Assembly: GCA_002205965.3 (NCBI GenBank)
Contig: NADL03000550.1
Coordinates: 310,001 to 374,000 of the forward strand
DNA: 64,000 nucleotides
Origin: Kappaphycus alvarezii
Taxonomy: Eukaryota > Rhodophyta > Florideophyceae > Gigartinales > Solieriaceae
Reading direction: 5' to 3'
Shown: positions 8,934 to 18,727 of the stretch, one piece after another
Position numbering within the stretch: the stretch's first letter is position 1
Layout: every line of letters begins with the position of its first letter
Notes under the pieces: generated by a model
Database searches by the model: none
The model's input: only the letters and a program-made list of their open reading frames with translations
What the model was told of the DNA's origin: nothing
Program-made: the position numbers and the translations under genes

Positions 8934-9494
8934 ATGAAAGTGCGGGGGCCAGTCCACCGAAAGATTCCCGACGGTGACGACCGTGAGCGTTTGGTCTGCG
9001 ATGAGTGCGGTTTCGTCAATTACGTCAACCCGAAGCTCGTGCTGGGCGTCGTCGCCACCTGGGGCGAGCGCTATCTCCTATGCCGGCGCGAGATCGAACC
9101 TCGACGCGGTTTTTGGACGCTTCCGGCTGGTTATATGGAGGTCGGAGAGAGCACCGAGGCCGGTGCCGCCCGCGAGGCGTGGGAAGAAGCCCGTGCCGAG
9201 CTCACATTCACCGGGCTTTTGGCCGTCTACAGTATCCCGCGCATCAGCCAGGTTCAGCTCTTCTACCGCGCAGATCTGGTCCACGATGGCGTTTGCGCCG
9301 GGCCTGAAAGCCAGGAAGTTGGGCTTTTTTCTTGGGAGGCGATCCCCTGGCGAGAGTTGGCGTTCCCGACCGTGCTTTGGGCGCTGAATCATCATCGATC
9401 GGTGCTCGGCCGGGACCACTTTCCCGCCTTTGGCAACCCCGAGGGCGAATCTGCAAGCCTCGCCTCGTTTGCGTTGACCAATCCACGGCCTTAG
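8934..9494 (+). CDS. NUDIX hydrolase with zinc-ribbon-like N-terminus
   Basis: About 186 residues. The NUDIX box is intact (GYMEVGESTEAGAAREAWEE, residues ~65-84), so pyrophosphate hydrolysis of a nucleoside-diphosphate derivative is expected. Just before it lies the zinc-ribbon block LVCDECGFVNYVNPK, as in the NudC/ADP-ribose pyrophosphatase-like subfamily. Only the second CxxC is visible; the first normally precedes VHRKIPDGD. Here that segment is short and follows a G5 run at 8942-8946, so an indel may have destroyed the first Cys pair and the true start could be slightly different. Precise substrate unknown. Confidence 0.85.
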   Translation: MKVRGPVHRKIPDGDDRERLVCDECGFVNYVNPKLVLGVVATWGERYLLCRREIEPRRGFWTLPAGYMEVGESTEAGAAREAWEEARAELTFTGLLAVYSIPRISQVQLFYRADLVHDGVCAGPESQEVGLFSWEAIPWRELAFPTVLWALNHHRSVLGRDHFPAFGNPEGESASLASFALTNPRP

Positions 9495-9535
9495 CCCCTC
9501 GCCTAGACCCGGTGCGTTATGCTATAGCACCGAGG

Positions 9536-10060
9536 ATGACCGTGCATCCGGGAAAAGCCGCCCCGAAGCTCGAGTGTCCTACCCTCGGTCTGCCTCAAGG
9601 CCGCTGGGACCTCGAAAAATCTGAACCTCGAAACTTCTCACTGCTCATTTTCTACCGTGGGCTTCACTGCCCCCTTTGTGAGAGTTATCTCCGAAGTTTT
9701 GATGACCGCTGCGAAGCACTTCGTGAGCTCGGCGTCGAGATCATCGCACTGAGCATGGATCCGAAATACCGCGCCGAGCGCGCTAAATCGGAATGGCGGA
9801 TCGATAGGATCCCGATCGGGTACAATTTAAGCGAGGCCGATGCCCGTCGCTGGGGTCTGTTTATCAGCGAGTCGATCACCGGCAAAGAGCCGAAGCGCTT
9901 TAACGAACCCGGACTCTTCCTGGTCAAACGCGATGGCACGCTCTACTACGCCGCGATCACCAGTATGCCCTTCGCCCGGCCTCATGTTGCAGACCTCGAA
10001 AGCGCAATTCGGTTCGTTCTCAAGAATGATTATCCGCCGCGAGGCTGCGTGCCGTCTTAA
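9536..10060 (+). CDS. Peroxiredoxin-like (AhpC/TSA superfamily) protein
   Basis: Thioredoxin-fold protein of 174 residues. The active-site region FYRGLHCPLCESYLR (~residues 38-52) has a CxxC arrangement at the peroxidatic position, typical of the redoxin-domain branch rather than of classical PxxxTxxC peroxiredoxins. The C-terminal ITSMPFARPHVADLESAIRFV is also typical of this branch. The start is the ATG giving MTVHPGKAAPKLE, 41 bases after the NUDIX stop. Upstream in-frame codons lie inside the NUDIX gene and are ignored. Likely a thiol peroxidase or disulfide reductase; substrate unknown. Confidence 0.8.
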   Translation: MTVHPGKAAPKLECPTLGLPQGRWDLEKSEPRNFSLLIFYRGLHCPLCESYLRSFDDRCEALRELGVEIIALSMDPKYRAERAKSEWRIDRIPIGYNLSEADARRWGLFISESITGKEPKRFNEPGLFLVKRDGTLYYAAITSMPFARPHVADLESAIRFVLKNDYPPRGCVPS

Positions 10061-10064
10061 ACGC

Positions 10065-10822
10065 TCACGGGGGACCCGCAGCTGCGTTGCTGTCGGTCAA
10101 GTAGGCCTCGATGACGGTCTCGACGTCACCGCTGGCGCGCAATTTGCCGTTTTCCAGCCAGACCACCCGGTCGCAGAGGCTTCGGATGGTATCCATCTGA
10201 TGCGACACGACGATCAGGGCCTGGCTGGCGTCGATCACTTCTTTCATCCGCGCGGTGCTCTTGCGGAGGAAATCTTCGTCACCAACACCCATCAATTCGT
10301 CGATGATGAGTACTTCGGGCTGGATGGACTGGGCGATACTGAATGCGAGGCGAGCCCGCATGCCGGCAGAGTATGTTCGAACCGGTTGGCCAATGGCCTT
10401 GCCCAAGCCGGAGAATTCCACAATAGTGTCGCAGCGTTCCCGGATCTCGCGCGATGTGAGACCAAGAAAGCACAATTCAATTCGATATTGTCCGAGCCCG
10501 CCAGGTCGGATTGGAACCCAGCACCGAGCGCGAGCAGAGCTGATACATTCCCACGGATATCGACCGTCCCTGCGGTGGGATCCATGATCCGCGACAGGAT
10601 GAGACAAAGCGTCGATTTGCCGGCGCCGTTGCGCCCGATGACACCCAGGCACTGACCCCGCGCAACCTCGAAGGTGAGATCTGTAAGTGCGTCGACGTGA
10701 ACCCGTTGGTCGCGCCGAAGGATGGAACGTATTGCTGATTCCCTCAAGGTCCGTCGCTTTGAGCGGTAAGTGTGATAGCGCACACTCAAATCCTTCACTT
10801 CGATAATATTACGGTCTTGCAT
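10065..10822 (-). CDS. Polysaccharide/teichoic acid-type ABC exporter ATPase (KpsT/Wzt-like), one frameshift
   Basis: Energises export of a lipid-linked or capsular polysaccharide with the permease just upstream. Frame one carries the Wzt/KpsT-type leader (VKDLSVRYHTYRSK...RRDQRVHVDALTDLTFEV) and Walker A GVIGRNGAGKSTL. The chain moves to the next frame at the CC pair 10462-10463, where one added base restores CAFLGLTSREI. Frame two carries the signature YSAGMRARLAFSIA, Walker B VLIIDELMGVGD and the switch His VVSHQ. Length ~252 residues, normal for the short KpsT form without a C-terminal carbohydrate-binding domain. Read as a sequencing indel. Confidence 0.85.
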
Positions 10823-10881
10823 TTCAGCATTTCATCCGGTGGCTTGTCACAATCACGCGACTCGTCCGTCTTTCAGGGGTC

Positions 10882-11676
10882 CTAAATGTAGTGCACAACA
10901 CGACCTTCGTAGCGACGAAAAACCGCATAGCCGACGGTGAATATCAAAATTGAGCTGATCGTCGGGGAAGCCATCACGTTGAGGCTTGGCCACTGACCGT
11001 CCATCATAATGGAGCGGTAAGAGGACAAGATCCCAGCGAATGGGTTCAGCATGTAGAAAGGACGAAAACGCTCGGGCACCATTTCGACGCTGTAGAGGCC
11101 CGGGCTCATGTAGTAGGCGATGCGCAGGACATGGCGGATAATGCTCTCTAAGTCGGTGAACATCATGCCCACGGTGGCCACGCAAAGGGCAACTCCGGCG
11201 GTGAGAATCAGTTGAACGGAAATGACGGCTGGCAAGGCGAGGTAGCTCAGGCTGGGCCATGTTCCGTAGTGTTGACCGTAGACGGTCGCGATGGCCGTGA
11301 TGACCAGGAGTCCAAAGAGAAAGTAGACGATGTTGGCGCCGCTTTGGGCGAGCGGCAAAACCGCGATGGGAAAATTCACCGATTTGATCACCGCGGAGTG
11401 ACTTTTGAGGATCTGCACGCTTAGGGCGACGGTGTCGGCAAACGACTTCCAAGGAAGCAGGCCGCACACCAAAAAGAGGAGATAGGGCTGATTTGGACCG
11501 CGTTGTCCGAGGAGGACCACCACCACCACGTAGTAAACGGCGGCCATGAGCATCGGGTCGAGAAACCACCACAGAAAACCGAGGGTAGACGAGCGGGTGG
11601 TACGTTTTAAGTTCGAGATCACCAGGATCATGAGGAGGTGGCGGCGGCGCCACAAGTCTAAGATAGTGCTGCGCAT
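10882..11676 (-). CDS. ABC-2 polysaccharide export permease (KpsM/Wzm/TagG-like)
   Basis: A 264-residue inner-membrane protein with about six hydrophobic segments. It begins with the cytoplasmic RRRHLLMILVISNLKRTTRSS helix and the STLGFLWWFLDPM motif typical of KpsM/Wzm permeases, and ends with the characteristic LNPFAGILSSYRSI segment. The cognate ATPase follows 59 bases downstream. No glycosyltransferases or other capsule genes are in the window, so the exported glycan cannot be named. Confidence 0.88.
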   Translation of the reverse strand: MRSTILDLWRRRHLLMILVISNLKRTTRSSTLGFLWWFLDPMLMAAVYYVVVVVLLGQRGPNQPYLLFLVCGLLPWKSFADTVALSVQILKSHSAVIKSVNFPIAVLPLAQSGANIVYFLFGLLVITAIATVYGQHYGTWPSLSYLALPAVISVQLILTAGVALCVATVGMMFTDLESIIRHVLRIAYYMSPGLYSVEMVPERFRPFYMLNPFAGILSSYRSIMMDGQWPSLNVMASPTISSILIFTVGYAVFRRYEGRVVHYI

Positions 11677-11784
11677 CGAGGGTTTTCTATTGAGTCACCG
11701 AGATCGTCAATTCACCCGCCGCTTTGGGCGAGCCGTGCCGCGTTACATCTCAGTCCTCGGGCCGAGGCAAGCCTCGGGGGCGCA

Positions 11785-12701
11785 ATGGGTCCGGTAGAAA
11801 AACGATGCGAGCTTCGCTTCGTGCCGTGGCCGGGCAATCTCCCCGCGCCGCGCCGCTTAGGCCGCCATGTGATGCTGGATATCGCCTTTGTCTATGGCCC
11901 ACGATTCGCCCAGGTCACCAGGCCATTCATCGATGGCGCCGGAGACAGCCTGCTTGTTTGGGTCGATCATCACCCCATCCTCGCTGGAAGGATTTTGTTG
12001 GCGACCCACGCTTTGTCCTGGTGGATAAGCGCGAGGCACCGGCTTGTCCCGAGTTGATCACGCCCGAGCTCGTCGGGAGATTCGAGGCTCCGGATACCGT
12101 GTTGGCCCACGCCGACTTCGATGGTCTTCTGAGCGCGGCGAAGTTCAATCGCCGAGGGGTCGAGCCCTACCCCGGCGCCGATGAAGATGCGCGCGCGATC
12201 GACGCTCCGGGACGAGGATATCGGCTGAGCGCCGCTGGCGAGCGTTTGGCGCTTGCCCTCGACTATGCATCAGATCGATCGGGGGTGCGTGGTTTCACCG
12301 CTTTGCTGCACCGGTGTCACGGGGCGTTGGTCGAAGGACATCAGCCGGCGGCGGTCGATGGCGAACTCGCTTTGGAACTCGCGACGCTGGCCACCGCACA
12401 ACGTGCCAGGCTCGCCGAGGCGTTCTCGTTATTGAGCGAGGCAAGAGCACCGCACCCGACGTTGGTTACCCTCCGACTCGAGCGAGCTCTGCCACGGAGT
12501 GTCAAGAAGGCATTGCTTCAGAAGCTTGAAGAGCGAGGGAGGGTCGCTTTGATCGATGAAGCGGGTTTTGTGACCGCCGGGTCATTTCATGAAGTCGATC
12601 CGCCGTTGAATCGGTTGCCGGGCCTAAACGGCGGAGCGAGCTATGCCTGGGGCCATACCGCGTTCGATTCGGTGGTCGCCGCCTGGTTGAGCCACCGTTG
12701 A
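11785..12701 (+). CDS. DHH-phosphoesterase-like protein with motifs in unusual order, one frameshift
   Basis: Two frames join at the C run 11973-11976, where one added C gives an uninterrupted VWVDHHPHPRWKDFVG. Two acidic/His motifs are visible: VDHHP near residue 65 and AHADFDGLLSAAKF about 55 residues later. These resemble the DHH motif and the H-x-D-x-D-G motif of DHH/RecJ-type metallophosphoesterases, but in the reverse of the usual order. The remainder includes EPYPGADEDARAIDAPGRG and a C-terminal FHEVDPPLNR segment I cannot assign. The start is uncertain, since codons before MLDIAFVYGPRF look unconserved. Function is unproven; a metal-dependent phosphoesterase is the best guess. Confidence 0.5.
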
Positions 12702-12874
12702 GCGTGTTCGGGACGACGAGCCAACGGCAGCATCGCGGCGGACCATGATGCACCGGCACCTTGTGGGAGCTTATTCGCCTCGTTATAGCTCGCGAGGCGT
12801 ATCGTGGAGGTCTGCGAGGTGCAGGGCAGTAGCGATCCGGCCCGCCGGTGTTGGCGATGAAGGAAACTAGACTG

Positions 12875-14089
12875 ATGGCAAGGACATTTCGCCAAGGGCC
12901 CGATAGCTCGGGACGCTTTGGCTCTTTCGGTGGTCGTTTTGTCGCTGAAACCTTGATGCCACTGATTCTTCAAGTCGAGAAGTCTTATCGCGCTGCACGC
13001 GCTGATCCTGATTTTGAGGAGGAACTCCAGGGGTTGCTGAAAGACTATGTGGGACGACCAAGCCCGCTCTATTTTGCGCCCCGGCTGAGTGAGCATCTCG
13101 GCGGTGCCAAAGTCTACTTCAAACGCGACGAGCTCAATCACACCGGTGCCCACAAGATCAATAATTGTATCGGCCAGGTGCTGCTTGCGCGACGAATGGG
13201 CCGGCGTCGCATTATTGCCGAGACGGGTGCCGGACAACACGGAGTGGCCACAGCGACGGTAGCTGCGCGTTTTGGTCTCGAGTGTGTGGTCTACATGGGC
13301 GAGCTCGATATGGAGCGACAGGAGCCCAATGTATTTCGGATGAAGATGCTCGGCGCTGAGGTTCGTCCTGTAAGCCATGGTGATCGGACACTCAAAGACG
13401 CCGTAACTGAAGCGCTTCGAGACTGGGTCGCGAACGTCGACGATACTTTCTACGTGCTCGGCACCGCCGCCGGGCCACACCCTTACCCCATGATGGTGCG
13501 AGACTTTCAGTCGGTGATCGGTCGTGAGCTTCGAGAACAGCTCCATGAGAAGGAAGGCCGGCTCCCGGATACGCTCGTTGCTTGTATTGGCGGAGGTTCG
13601 AACGCTCTTGGGCTGTTCTACGAATTTCTGGACGAAGCGAGCGTCCGTATGTTCGGGGTTGAAGCAGCGGGAGAAGGCTTGGATTCGGGTCGACACTCCG
13701 CATCGGTCTCGCGAGGCAGCCCTGGTGTTTTGCACGGTAATCGCACGCTCCTCTTGCAGGACACTGATGGTCAAATTCAGGATGCACATTCGATCTCAGC
13801 CGGCCTCGACTATCCCGGCATCGGCCCCGAGCATGCGTTTCTGCACGAAGAAGGCCGTGTCGACTATGTCTCCGCCACCGACAGCCAAGCTCTCGAAGCC
13901 TTCGAGCTTTGTGCGCGTCTCGAGGGGATCCTACCGGCCCTCGAGCCAGCCCATGCGCTCGCCTATGTGATGAGGCTCGCGCCTGAGCTGCCATCCGACC
14001 ATCTCCTGGTGATGAACATGTGTGGTCGCGGTGACAAAGATATGGTCACAGTGGCTCGTGCGCTCGATGCTCGCGACCAGCGCCGCTGA
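12875..14089 (+). CDS. trpB: Tryptophan synthase beta chain
   Basis: Pyridoxal-phosphate enzyme joining indole and serine to make tryptophan. It has all hallmark blocks in one frame: [17 protein letters not shown] at the N-terminus, the PLP lysine in [13 protein letters not shown], the catalytic Glu in [12 protein letters not shown], and the phosphate-binding loop IGGGSNALG. About 404 residues, normal length. The ATG giving [10 protein letters not shown] has AAGGA ten bases upstream; two earlier in-frame codons lack a site. No trpA or other trp gene is adjacent, so the partner subunit must be elsewhere or beyond the window. Confidence 0.95.
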   Translation: MARTFRQGPDSSGRFGSFGGRFVAETLMPLILQVEKSYRAARADPDFEEELQGLLKDYVGRPSPLYFAPRLSEHLGGAKVYFKRDELNHTGAHKINNCIGQVLLARRMGRRRIIAETGAGQHGVATATVAARFGLECVVYMGELDMERQEPNVFRMKMLGAEVRPVSHGDRTLKDAVTEALRDWVANVDDTFYVLGTAAGPHPYPMMVRDFQSVIGRELREQLHEKEGRLPDTLVACIGGGSNALGLFYEFLDEASVRMFGVEAAGEGLDSGRHSASVSRGSPGVLHGNRTLLLQDTDGQIQDAHSISAGLDYPGIGPEHAFLHEEGRVDYVSATDSQALEAFELCARLEGILPALEPAHALAYVMRLAPELPSDHLLVMNMCGRGDKDMVTVARALDARDQRR

Positions 14090-14250
14090 TCTCGGGGGCG
14101 GATGAAGTCCTTCATGCCGTGGCGAAACGCGCCGATAGGATCGTCGTTGAGGGCGTGATCGCGCCGACACCATACCTCGCTCGGCAGATCCAGCGAGGAT
14201 CTCATTGCGATGCGTCGAATGACGCCTTCGTTTGCGGGTCGAAAATCACG

Positions 14251-15180
14251 ATGCGAGCCGAACGCCACTGCCGTAATGCCATCTTCGTTGCACGCCGTCC
14301 TCGCAATCAAGACGACGAGTACGCCTTGGCGCCTCTCGGTCGTCGCATCGCCGCTGGAGGATTTGATCTTGCGGTGGCGGTTGTGGTGACCGCGGCAATC
14401 TTGCTGCTGCACCTGAAGATCACGGGTACGCTTTTTCCGGTGTGGGTGGCCACCGCCGTCGTTATGGCGTCGATGGTATTGCCCCATTGGATCTCGGGTT
14501 CGACCCTCGGTTTGCAGTCTTTTGGTCTCAAACTCGTTCGCATCGACGGTCGGCCCATGGACATCCTCGAACTCGCCTTTCGGGACCTTGTTGGGCGAGG
14601 GCTAGTGGCCGCCGCTACGCTGGTTGTGGCGCTCACGGTTCTGGCAGCGGAAGCTCAAGCAGCGCGCGAACTTCCGAGGCTACCCGGTCTAGCGTCGGCG
14701 GTCGTGCTTTTGGCCGGCGTCAACATCGTGTTGGCGATTTTGGGTCAATGCCTGGCTTGCTTTCGCCGAGATAGACGAACGGCTGCCGATCTCGCAGCTA
14801 AAGTCATGGTGGTTGACACTGAGGATCGGTGCTGCGCCATGCCTGCAATCCATAGCTACCGGAGGGCTGAACCCATCGATGAAGCTGCTGAGTGGCAGAG
14901 CGCTGAGCGGCGAAAGCGGCTGGGTCTCTTCGCCATTTTTCAGCTCGCCTGCGTGATTCTCGGCATGGCGGTACCGATGTTGGCAAGGATACCGTTTCAG
15001 GTCGCGCAGGCTGAACCGGTCATGCGCCCGGAGCACGGCAGAGATGGTGCGGCTCGCGATACCTTTGCCGCCTGGGAGCGAGAAGGCGCTGTGGGACGCG
15101 ATTCGCTGAGCCTTAGTCTTGTCGGACCTTTCGGTCATCCTCCGCCATGGGACTCTGGGAGAAAGCGAGTTTACGTGGAG
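14251..15180 (+). CDS. RDD-family membrane protein, continuous in frame with RmuC
   Basis: RDD domain (~residues 25-185): the conserved Arg and Asp in APLGRRIAAGGFDLAVA, two hydrophobic helices, the GSTLGLQSFGLKLVRIDGRP segment and the closing RRDRRTAADLAAKVMVVD. A further hydrophobic segment (LGLFAIFQLACVILGMAVPML) follows, then ~60 residues of low-complexity linker. There is no stop before RmuC begins in the same frame. Either this is a natural RDD-RmuC fusion or an indel has hidden the stop; the frequency of indels here makes the second likely. RDD proteins are poorly characterised and some act as ion exchangers. Confidence 0.65.
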
Positions 15181-16511
15181 ATGATGATCGCGGCAGCGTT
15201 GGTGGCTTCACTCCTTTTAAACGTGGGGCTGGTCGTGATCCTCAAGCGAGGCTCACCGGCTGCGGCGATGTATTCGGTGCTGCATCAGTCGAGTCAGGAA
15301 CACGAGCGCATCGAGCGGGTGGTGCGCGACGAGTCCGAGCGAGGAAGTGAGCAGCGACAGCGGGTTGCCCGCGGACTTCGGGATGAGCTCGCCGAGCGGA
15401 TGGGGGAGGCACAAAGCGCCTTGGTCAGCGGTGTGACAAAGCTCGGTGGTGCGCAGCGCGAGCAGCTCCAGGGTTTTTCTGAGCAGCTTCATCGTCTCCT
15501 GGAGCACAACGACAAACGCCTGAGTGAACTTCGCGTAAGCCTCGAGCGCCACCTGCGCCTACTCCAAGAGGATAATGGCAAGAAGCTCGACGAGATGCGC
15601 CGCACCGTCGATGAAAAGCTTCAGGGCACTCTGGAAAAACGTTTGGGAGAATCGTTCCGCGTGGTCAGTGACCAGCTTGAGCGGGTGCATAAAGGCCTTG
15701 GTGAAATGCAGAGCCTCGCCGTCGGGTCGGCGATCTCAAACGTGTTCTGGCCAACGTCAAGACTCGCGGGACCTGGGGTGAAGTATTGCTCGAGAATCTT
15801 CTCGAGCAGCTCTTGGCTCCAGAACAGTACGACCGACAGGTGACCCTGCGACCGGGGACCCGAGAGCGCGTCGATTTTGCGATCCGCATGCCTGGTCAGG
15901 GCAGCGGCGACGGCGGTCTGTGGCTTCCGATCGACGCAAAATTCCCCAAGGAAGACTACGAGCGTTTGATGGAGGCCTCGGAGCGAGGTGACCAAGACGA
16001 GGTCGAGCGTGCTGGGAAAGAGCTCGAGGTTCGTGTGCGCACGTGCGCGAAGGAAGTGAGTGAGAAGTATGTTCTGCCGCCGATCACCACCGATTTTGGG
16101 ATCTTGTTTCTCGCCAGTGAAGGTCTCTACGCCGAAGTGCTTCGCCGACCCGGTTTGGTCGAGGTTCTTCAGCGTGATTATAGAATGACCCTGGCCGGTC
16201 CAACCACGCTGGCTGCGCTGCTGAACAGTTTGCAGCTCGGATTTCGAACCCTGGCCATTCAACAGCGTTCGAGTGAGGTATGGGCACTTCTCGGCGCGGT
16301 CAAGACCGAGTTCGGTCGTTTTGGCTCGGTGTTGGCTTCGGTGCAAAAGAAGCTCGGCGAAGCGAGCAGCCACATCGACAAAGCTTCGGTTCGTACTCGG
16401 GCCATCGAAAAACGGTTAAAAGATGTCGAAGAGCTTCCGGGGATCGAAGCGCGGGCGTTGATCGGCAATGACGATGACGCATCTGGGCCGGCACTGGTGA
16501 GTTCAGGCTGA
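15181..16511 (+). CDS. rmuC: RmuC-family DNA recombination protein, one frameshift
   Basis: RmuC proteins limit inversion-type recombination between short repeats and are predicted nucleases. An N-terminal membrane anchor (MMIAAALVASLLLNVGLVVIL) is followed by ~170 residues of coiled coil and the RmuC domain. The frame changes at the GGG of 15724-15726; one added G restores VGVGDLKRVLANVKTRGTWG, the most conserved block of the family. The second part shows VDFAIRMPG, LPIDAKFPKEDYERL and LAGPTTLAALLNSLQLGFRTL. Total ~443 residues, normal size. Read as intact apart from a sequencing error. Confidence 0.88.
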
Positions 16512-16683
16512 AAGGTTCGCGACACCTTATCAGCTGGCCCGAGAGGCCCGTTGCTGCGGCGACACAAAAAACTTGATCTCTGAAACCGGGCCTAAATCCC
16601 TCTGGAACGACGAATTCGTCCGTTATCTACCACTGGCGGGCGGTTATTTTTTGCTCTTGTCAGGAGCCAGTTAGGCTTCTGCC

Positions 16684-17187
16684 ATGAATGGGATGAAAGT
16701 GTGGACCGACCAGCTCTCCGAGTTCGGAAATGATATGCCTCTCGACCAAGATCCAACGGCCTTCGCTCATCGTTTGGTCGCCGAACATGAGCGCGGCGCT
16801 CATCAGACCGATCCCCATGCGGTGTGTCCGTTATGCAGGGGTGCCCGTCGCCGCACGGCGCCGCGCTGCCGCCTTTCTCGAGTGCAGAATGCCGTGGCGG
16901 TCGTGGTGGAGGCGATGGAGCGTGGGTTGCGAGACGGGTGGATGACCGATCCGCTGTGGGACGCCAAGGAAAATCTCGAAGAGTCGGCGGGTTTACGCGC
17001 CACGGCCAACCATGTTGACTCGGAGATCGAGATCCTGCGCCGGGAACGTCTTCTCGAGCTCCAGCATGCCTTTAATCTCCTTGCGGTGATCTGCGAGTCC
17101 GAACAACCTCTCGCTCACGACCGTTTTTGGGAGGCGATGATGACCCTTCGCTCTGAGCTGATGGGTGGCCCGGAGCCGATGCACTGA
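16684..17187 (+). CDS. Hypothetical protein
   Basis: A 167-residue protein I do not recognise. It has one CPLC pair (near residue 48) plus a further Cys (CRLSR), perhaps a degenerate metal site, followed by mostly helical, charged sequence with no membrane segment or signal peptide. It follows rmuC after a 172-base gap that holds no feature I can name, and converges on carD. Codon use looks like that of its neighbours, which supports a real gene. Confidence 0.5.
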   Translation: MNGMKVWTDQLSEFGNDMPLDQDPTAFAHRLVAEHERGAHQTDPHAVCPLCRGARRRTAPRCRLSRVQNAVAVVVEAMERGLRDGWMTDPLWDAKENLEESAGLRATANHVDSEIEILRRERLLELQHAFNLLAVICESEQPLAHDRFWEAMMTLRSELMGGPEPMH

Positions 17188-17256
17188 AGTCGCTTCAGCG
17201 CAAGCACCTTGCCCGAACGACAGGTCCGCGCACGGGCTTTACCGCGCGACACGATT

Positions 17257-17769
17257 TTAGCCCCCCGATGAAACCGAGACCTCCTCCTCGATTTCCTGCG
17301 GCGGACGATCGAGAACGGTAGCGAGCTCCGAGACAAAGTAATGGCGGGCTTTTTCAAGGAGGTTGCGCTCGCTCGTGGTCAGTTTGTCCTCGATGGCGCG
17401 GTGGCGAAGCTCCTGGAGTACCTCGGTATAAAGCTCGGATTCTCCGGTCTTCAGATCTTCGGCGTACTTCGCTGTGCGGTCTTTGGTGGTCATCTTCTGG
17501 GTTTCGGTATCTTCAGGGGGGGCGGTTTTCGCCTTTTTGAGCAGTTTCTTGGCCTTGCTGGGCGATACCAGAGGGCGAAGTCCGAGGCCGTTAACCCCCG
17601 TGGTGGGGATGAAGAGACTGCCGCCTTTTTGAAGCTCTAGGACGTAGAACTCCTGGGGCGTGTCGTCAAACTGCATGTTCTCTTTGCGAAGCACTTTCGC
17701 TACGCCGTGTGTTGGGTAGAAGACAAAGTCTCCGATGGGCAGATCTTTCAGAGTAGCCTCCTCGTTCAC
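17257..17769 (-). CDS. cdnL: CarD/CdnL-family RNA polymerase-binding regulator
   Basis: About 170 residues. The N-terminal CarD_TRCF domain (LPIGDFVFYPTHGVAKVLRK, then FYVLELQKGGSLFIPT) binds the RNA polymerase beta subunit. The helical C-terminal half (AEDLKTGESELYTEVLQELRHRAIEDKL) binds DNA at promoters. The size fits the CdnL branch, essential in Myxococcus for growth and division, rather than the longer CarD with an AT-hook/HMGA tail. The start is the GTG giving MNEEATLKDLP; upstream codons are open but do not look conserved. It may be co-transcribed with two small minus-strand genes upstream. Confidence 0.88.
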   Translation of the reverse strand: MNEEATLKDLPIGDFVFYPTHGVAKVLRKENMQFDDTPQEFYVLELQKGGSLFIPTTGVNGLGLRPLVSPSKAKKLLKKAKTAPPEDTETQKMTTKDRTAKYAEDLKTGESELYTEVLQELRHRAIEDKLTTSERNLLEKARHYFVSELATVLDRPPQEIEEEVSVSSGG

Positions 17770-17893
17770 CCAAAGCCCAGAGCTGCAGGGGGCTTCGAGA
17801 CGTGGCGACGCGCACGCGTGTTCTTCCCACCACCTTTTCGATGCAATAGTCGACAACCGGTCCCGGACTCAATCCTGAATCCACCCCGTGTGG

Positions 17894-18298
17894 CTAAATC
17901 GACCCTCGCCGACACCAATCCCCCGGGTTGCTGCGCTCCTGGCTTGGGGTACCGCGGGAGGAAGGCGTGATACGGCCAGCGGACCCCATGTAGCGTTCAG
18001 CCCCCGACGGACAGCCATAAGCCTGAGCTTTGATCACGACGCCGTCCGGGATCTCGGTTCGCTCCTGAACGACGACCCGGTCAGCGGCCATCGAGCCCGC
18101 TTCGTTCCGGATGTAGATCTCGACTTCTTCGGTATCTCTCCCGCGCGCCATAACGTCACGGATCGGCTTGCAGTCAATATCGAGAGCTTCGGCGTCGGTG
18201 AACTTGACCAACGCCCCAAGGGTGGTCAGGGAAGGCCCTCCGCAGCCAGCGGGATAGACCCATGCCAGGACGCTTGCCGCGAGAAGAAACACTCTCAT
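17894..18298 (-). CDS. Small lipoprotein (DUF4156-like)
   Basis: A 134-residue secreted protein with a lipoprotein signal: MRVFLLAASVLAWVYPAGCG ends in a lipobox with the acylated Cys at residue 19. The mature part has a Cys-containing block (DIDCKPIRDVM), a segment NEAGSMAADRVVVQER reminiscent of the DUF4156/RcsF-like 'N-x-A-x3-A' pattern, and KAQAYGCPSG. The last ~35 residues are low-complexity and may be out of frame. Expected in the outer or inner membrane; function unknown. Confidence 0.62.
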   Translation of the reverse strand: MRVFLLAASVLAWVYPAGCGGPSLTTLGALVKFTDAEALDIDCKPIRDVMARGRDTEEVEIYIRNEAGSMAADRVVVQERTEIPDGVVIKAQAYGCPSGAERYMGSAGRITPSSRGTPSQERSNPGDWCRRGSI

Positions 18299-18370
18299 CC
18301 CTAAACTCTAAACGATACATCCCAGCGGCTACAAGTCTTCCCCCGGGGCTCGAGCGGTCTCGAAACCTGG

Positions 18371-18634
18371 CTACAATGCGATCAGACCTTCAATGCTTGC
18401 GGCGTCTTCGTATACCGCGATCACCGAGTCGGCCGAACCGACATTGACGGTCGCCGATACCGAGACGTAGTTTCCCTTTGAGGACGCGCGCTGCGACGAT
18501 GATCTCGGCGGGAAAAGCCTCTCAACCTCCGCGGCTCGGGCGGCAGGAACGATGAATTTGAAGGTGTAGAGCGTTGGCCAATCATATTGAGCGTTGAGAA
18601 GAGCCCGTAGTTGCTCGAAATCCTTCATGGTCAT
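18371..18634 (-). CDS. DUF493 (YbeD-like) family protein
   Basis: An 87-residue complete small protein of the DUF493/YbeD family. Recognised from YDWPTLYTFKFIVPA, the RASSKGNYVSVSATVNVGSA strand block and the terminal IAVYEDAASIEGLIAL. The fold is a ferredoxin-like alpha/beta sandwich similar to ACT regulatory domains. Function is not settled; in some bacteria it is linked to lipoate metabolism. It stands first of three minus-strand genes leading to carD. Confidence 0.88.
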   Translation of the reverse strand: MTMKDFEQLRALLNAQYDWPTLYTFKFIVPAARAAEVERLFPPRSSSQRASSKGNYVSVSATVNVGSADSVIAVYEDAASIEGLIAL

Positions 18635-18727
18635 GATGTAGTCAGCCGATCGGCCTTGAACAAGTGTTGTGAAACTCTCGCAGCTTGCCTAGAGGAGCCT
18701 CAAAATCAAGCGAATAAGGAGTGATCG

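Noticed and set aside
12641..13789. 382-codon minus-strand frame over trpB
   Set aside because: Entirely antisense to conserved TrpB; Ser/Arg-rich shadow without motifs.
15621..16373. 250-codon minus-strand frame over rmuC
   Set aside because: Antisense to the RmuC domain, no recognisable product.
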